Under the pieces are notes generated by a model. The model saw only the letters and a list, made by a program, of their open reading frames with translations. It made no database searches and had not been told where the DNA came from. Below, piece by piece: positions 24,872-27,557 of a stretch of DNA of 27,557 nt. The DNA is from Collinsella sp. (GTDB lineage: Bacteria; Actinomycetota; Coriobacteriia; Coriobacteriales; Coriobacteriaceae), in contig JAGZUC010000030.1 in assembly GCA_018380195.1 (NCBI GenBank), forward strand, positions 1-27,557. Reading direction: 5' to 3'. Each line of letters opens with the position of its first letter. The stretch's first letter is position 1. The position numbers and the translations under genes were made by a program.

Positions 24872-25497
24872 GGCTCATCGTTGTCGACGACGACCGCTTA
24901 GTGGTCGATTCGCTCAAGATTATCCTGGGCGCCCAGCCGCAGATCGAGGTAGTGGGTACCGGCGCCAACGGCAACGACGCGGTTTCGCTCTATGCCGAAC
25001 ACGCACCCGATATCGCGCTGCTCGACATCCAGATGCCGGGACGCGACGGCCTTTCGGCCGCGCGCGAGATCCTTGAGCACGACCCTGCGGCGCGCGTGGT
25101 GTTTCTGACGACGTTCTCGGATGACGAGTACATTGTGTCGGCGCTTAAACTGGGCGCCCGCGGCTACCTGATTAAAACCGATGTCGCCGCCATTCCGCCA
25201 GCGTTGGCGCAGGTCATGGCTGGCAAGCGCGTGCTCGAGGGCAAGGCGATCGAGGACATCGATTTTGACGGAACGGACGTCGAGGCGGGCACGCCCCGCC
25301 GTCCCGCGGCCTTTGTCAGCCTGACCGACCGCGAATTCGAAGTCGCCGAGCTTATCGCCCGCGGCCTCGACAACAAGGAGATTGCCGCCACGGCCTACAT
25401 GGGCGAAGGCACCGTACGCAACCACATCAGCTCGATTCTGGCAAAGATGGGCCTGCGCAACCGTACGCAAATCGCCATTGCGTACCTGCGAGGGTAA
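24868..25497 (+). CDS. NarL/FixJ-family response regulator
   Basis: 209 aa. Receiver domain (about 1-120) with the acidic pair and triad VVDDDR (D7-D9), phospho-acceptor Asp53 in LLDIQMPGRDG, the switch threonine in FLTTFSD, and the conserved lysine in YLIKTD. A LuxR-type DNA-binding helix-turn-helix closes the protein (about 148-209: LTDREFEVAELIARGL, NKEIA, VRNHISSILAKMG). The 4-bp start/stop overlap with the kinase gene shows translational coupling. Expected targets are its own promoter region and the divergent ABC exporter. Confidence 0.95.
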   Translation: MRLIVVDDDRLVVDSLKIILGAQPQIEVVGTGANGNDAVSLYAEHAPDIALLDIQMPGRDGLSAAREILEHDPAARVVFLTTFSDDEYIVSALKLGARGYLIKTDVAAIPPALAQVMAGKRVLEGKAIEDIDFDGTDVEAGTPRRPAAFVSLTDREFEVAELIARGLDNKEIAATAYMGEGTVRNHISSILAKMGLRNRTQIAIAYLRG

Positions 25498-25517
25498 TTA
25501 CCCAACGGCCGACCGCC

Positions 25518-25571
25518 CCGGCATAGCTAAATGGCTGCTACCGATTTAATGCCATTTCAAAACTATGCCGG
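25518..25571. repeat. Nested hairpin just after the response regulator gene
   Basis: CCGGCATAG (25518-25526) pairs with CTATGCCGG (25563-25571); inside it AAATGGC (25529-25535) pairs with GCCATTT (25551-25557). The right arm is also the left arm of the larger palindrome at 25558-25711, so the two folds exclude each other. It may end the two-component transcript although no T-run follows. Confidence 0.55.
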
Positions 25572-25711
25572 TTTACGGGGCTAAACCTGGAAACCCCGTC
25601 CATGCTCTCGTTTTCCGCAAAATGGCAACTCGTCTACCTGCGGGTTTATTTTCCCGAATGTCGGCATGGTTGGGAGTTCGCGACTCAGCCCCGTAAACCG
25701 GCATAGTTTTG
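25558..25711. repeat. Palindromic element A (154 bp)
   Basis: Perfect 25-bp terminal inverted repeat, 25558-25582 with 25687-25711. Nested stems lie inside it: 25595-25605 / 25664-25674 and 25615-25619 / 25639-25643. The core shares blocks with element B (CTCGTTTT, CAAAA, TCTACCTGCGG, TCGGCATGGT). No coding potential is seen on either strand. Confidence 0.65.
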
Positions 25712-25805
25712 TTCGGGCAGCCCCGCGCGGGGGCCTCCGCAAGCCCCGCGGGACCAAAATTGATCCGTTTTCCTCCGTCCCCGGGGGATCATTTGGCAGC
25801 GCTCG

Positions 25806-25963
25806 CCACGAAATCGACCCATCTACTACGTTTGGTTCGATACCCCCGACCACACCCTCGTTTTGAACAAAACCGCAGGCGTTCTACCTGCGGTTTTGTT
25901 TCCGAGCTTTTCGGCATGGTCGGGGATAGGCAGTTAAACGTAGTAGATGGGCCGGTTTTGTGG
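25806..25963. repeat. Palindromic element B (158 bp)
   Basis: The outer arms are a perfect 16-bp inverted repeat (25818-25833 / 25936-25951), continued outward to 25806 / 25963 with wobble pairs and one mismatch. Nested stems are 25844-25852 / 25917-25925, 25857-25860 / 25903-25906, and a perfect 14-bp inner hairpin 25866-25879 / 25887-25900. The core blocks match element A while the outer arms are unrelated in sequence. The 25712-25805 stretch between the elements shows only GC-rich sequence. Confidence 0.65.
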
Positions 25964-25991
25964 CGCGCTCTCCTCCCCCGCGCACAAAAGT

Positions 25992-26026
25992 GCCGCCACG
26001 GAGAAGGGAGACGCCTCCGTGGCGGC
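25992..26026 (-). terminator. Intrinsic terminator beyond the pilin gene
   Basis: 12-bp perfect stem 25992-26003 / 26015-26026 with an 11-nt loop. On the minus strand it is followed by ACTTTTGTG, a short T-run, about 80 bp beyond the pilin stop. Confidence 0.6.
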
Positions 26027-26067
26027 TGGGGGTGGGGTGGGGGCTATGTTTTGGCTCCCCGCCAGCG

Positions 26068-26090
26068 GCCCGGGGCCCTTGGCCCCGGGC
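26068..26090 (-). terminator. GC hairpin directly after the pilin gene
   Basis: 10-bp perfect stem GCCCGGGGCC (26068-26077) with 26081-26090 and a 3-nt loop, 13 bp beyond the pilin stop. There is no T-run, so it probably blocks exonucleases or assists the terminator further on. Confidence 0.4.
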
Positions 26091-26103
26091 GCTGTCAGTG
26101 CGC

Positions 26104-27450
26104 CTAGCGCTTACGGATGCCCCAGATCAGGGCACCGACGCCGGACATGGCGACGACAAACGCCATGAGCAGCGCGGCTGCCTGCTGGTCACCCGTAGTA
26201 GGCAGGAAACCCTTGACCGTCTTGACGATATTCGTCACGGTCTTGGGCGTGCCGGGGTCGGGCGTCGGCACGGGCGTTTCGGGCTTCTTGTACGTGTTGT
26301 TAAACACGATGCCCTCGACGCTCTTGTCGCCCTTGGTATAGGCGACGCTCGCCTTGAGGTTGCCCTCGCCGCCGTCGACCACGTTGACGGTCGCGGTAAA
26401 GACGGACTTGTCATAGGTCATACCGGTCTCGTCGCCCTTGACCTCGCTGATGGTGTAGACGTACGTACCAGGCTCGTCGTACTCGAACTTGTCGAAGTTG
26501 ATCTTGCCGTCGGCATCGTTGGTGACGGTGGACTCGATGTCCTCGCCAACGAGCTTAAAGCTAAACTCGTCCTTCTTGAGCTCGCGTCCCTCGAGCACCT
26601 TGACCGCGCCGATGGAAACCTGCGTAGGCATGGCGTGATACTTGTTGGTAAAGCCAGCCGACTCGGTGGTTCCCTCGAGCTTGTGCGTCGCGGTCAGCGT
26701 GCCGTCGCCGTTGTCGGAGACGGTGGTCACGACGGTGTAGGTCGTGCCGTCATAGGTGACGCCCTTGTACAGGCCGAGCGCGTTGGGGCAAGCCTCGCGC
26801 AGCATGTACGTGTGCGTGCCGGATGCCTCGTAGCGGATCGGGCTCAGCGTAACGTTACCGTTGACGTCGTTGGTACCGCTAGCGACAACCACACCGTCCT
26901 CGAGCAGCTCAAACGTGAACTCGCCAGCTGCAAGGTCGCGGCCGGTCAGACGCTTAACCGTCTTGACCTGATCGGTCACGGAAGAATCGGTAGGTGCCAC
27001 GCCGTACGTGTTGGTGAACGTAAAGGCCGCACCGTCGCCGCCGTCGCGCTTGACGATCAGATGTCCGGCACCGTCATCGGTCACGGTGTAGGAAACCTTG
27101 CGCGTGGCGTTGGTGTCGTTGGTCACGCCAGGGGCGCTACCGGACTCGGCCACCGTGTAGGTAAAGGTGTGCGAGCGCGGGGCAGCGGGATCTGCGGGCT
27201 CGGACTCGTCGCTGGGCTCGTCGGCGTTGGCATCAGCGTCGGCGTCGGCCTCTTCAGCCTCTGCCTCGTCGGCCTCAGCCTCGTCAGCTTCGTCTGCCTC
27301 GGCCTTATCGGTCGCATCGTCCGTCACGCCCAGGGCGCGGTTGAGGTCCTCGAGCGTAAAGTGGATCTTGCCAAAGTCCACGTTGCCGGCCGCGTCGTTG
27401 GTTGCGGTCGTGCGCTCGGGCATCGGGGCACCCGCCTCGTCAGCGGTCAC
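26104..27450 (-). CDS. LPxTG-anchored pilin/adhesin, 5'-truncated
   Basis: 448 aa if the GTG at 27450 is used, but homology extends upstream of it to about 27462 (SLTFTVT) and then meets a TAA at 27469-27471, so this is the C-terminal part of a longer surface protein. Three Spy0128/SpaA-like isopeptide pilin domains are visible (about 1-150, 151-275, 276-390; FTYTVAESG, YTVTDDGAGHL, FTFTNTYG and FTNKYH are typical strand motifs). The first is interrupted by a Glu/Asp/Ala run (about 48-90). The sortase signal is LPTTG (416-420), then a hydrophobic helix and the RKR tail. No ribosome site precedes the GTG and no signal peptide is present, so the protein as it stands is unlikely to reach the surface. 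It may be a pseudogene or silent cassette. Confidence 0.75.
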   Translation of the reverse strand: MTADEAGAPMPERTTATNDAAGNVDFGKIHFTLEDLNRALGVTDDATDKAEADEADEAEADEAEAEEADADADANADEPSDESEPADPAAPRSHTFTYTVAESGSAPGVTNDTNATRKVSYTVTDDGAGHLIVKRDGGDGAAFTFTNTYGVAPTDSSVTDQVKTVKRLTGRDLAAGEFTFELLEDGVVVASGTNDVNGNVTLSPIRYEASGTHTYMLREACPNALGLYKGVTYDGTTYTVVTTVSDNGDGTLTATHKLEGTTESAGFTNKYHAMPTQVSIGAVKVLEGRELKKDEFSFKLVGEDIESTVTNDADGKINFDKFEYDEPGTYVYTISEVKGDETGMTYDKSVFTATVNVVDGGEGNLKASVAYTKGDKSVEGIVFNNTYKKPETPVPTPDPGTPKTVTNIVKTVKGFLPTTGDQQAAALLMAFVVAMSGVGALIWGIRKR

Positions 27451-27557
27451 GGTAAAGGTAAGGCTCTGTTAGACCAGGATTGACATACATGTGTCCCCAC
27501 GGTGCCATATCGTTGACCCCGTAGACCGCGATGATGGGGGCAGCATGAACGCCGAAG
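27440..27557 (-). other. Abrupt sequence change, possible insertion-sequence end with a partial reading frame
   Basis: Pilin homology stops near 27462-27465, where plus-strand GGCTCTGTTAGACC begins. GGCTCT resembles the outer end of ISL3-type elements as I recall them; this was not searched. On the minus strand one frame stays open from the window edge (38 codons, containing YGVNDMAPWGHMYVNP) to a TGA at 27440-27442, in a frame different from the pilin. It could be the tail of a transposase or another gene, or simply chance. Confidence 0.3.

Noticed and set aside
25558..25963. Integron attC sites
   Set aside because: attC sites keep conserved outer boxes and variable centres. Here the centre is conserved and the outer arms vary, and no integrase gene is present.

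Overview
The window looks like a chromosomal piece of a high-GC, Gram-positive gut actinobacterium of the class Coriobacteriia, most like Collinsella or a close relative. The reasons are the GC-rich codon use, the LPxTG cell-wall anchor, strong GGAGG-type ribosome binding sites, an Nramp-related transporter of the type described from Eggerthella, and the PRC-barrel/MgtE-like protein beside it. This assignment is inference; no rRNA or other taxonomic marker is present.

Layout. (1) 41-2249, minus: a ribokinase plus nucleoside hydrolase operon for ribonucleoside/ribose salvage, with a palindromic operator on its promoter and a GC hairpin terminator. (2) 2343-4559, plus: an OatA-like membrane O-acetyltransferase with a C-terminal SGNH domain. 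(3) 4622-8000, minus: a probable Mg2+ module made of a densely structured ~200-nt leader, a PRC/MgtE_N/CBS membrane protein without the canonical MgtE pore motifs, and an Nramp-related transporter with altered metal-site motifs, closed by an intrinsic terminator. (4) 8083-13945, mostly minus: a NodB-fold membrane protein that has lost its metal histidines; a PRC-barrel protein and a YtxH protein with overlapping stop and start; a free-standing homologue of the cyanophycin synthetase N-terminal domain; a CNNM/CorC protein; and a hemolysin III-family membrane protein. (5) 14012-16514: a lipase-like alpha/beta hydrolase under a promoter with two palindromic operators, converging on a DUF362 ferredoxin-like protein across a giant hairpin and a bidirectional terminator. 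(6) 16598-20105, minus: REP-like hairpins, a large FtsX/MacB-type permease and its ATPase partner, which carries an in-frame TGA at a conserved glycine position. (7) 20199-25497: an ATPase plus two ABC-2 permeases, divergent from a NarL-type two-component system that probably regulates them. (8) 25518-25963: two ~155-bp palindromic elements that share core and architecture but have unrelated outer arms. (9) 26104-27557, minus: a 5'-truncated, sortase-anchored pilin/adhesin whose homology stops at a sequence resembling an insertion-sequence end.

The most unusual parts are the Mg2+ module with its three-way-junction leader, the paired palindromic elements at 25.5-26.0 kb, the covarying REP-like hairpins at gene 3' ends, the nonsense codon in the ABC ATPase combined with strong avoidance of TGA as a stop (15 TAG, 5 TAA, 1 TGA by my count), the orphan cyanophycin-synthetase N-domain protein, and the apparently dead NodB protein.
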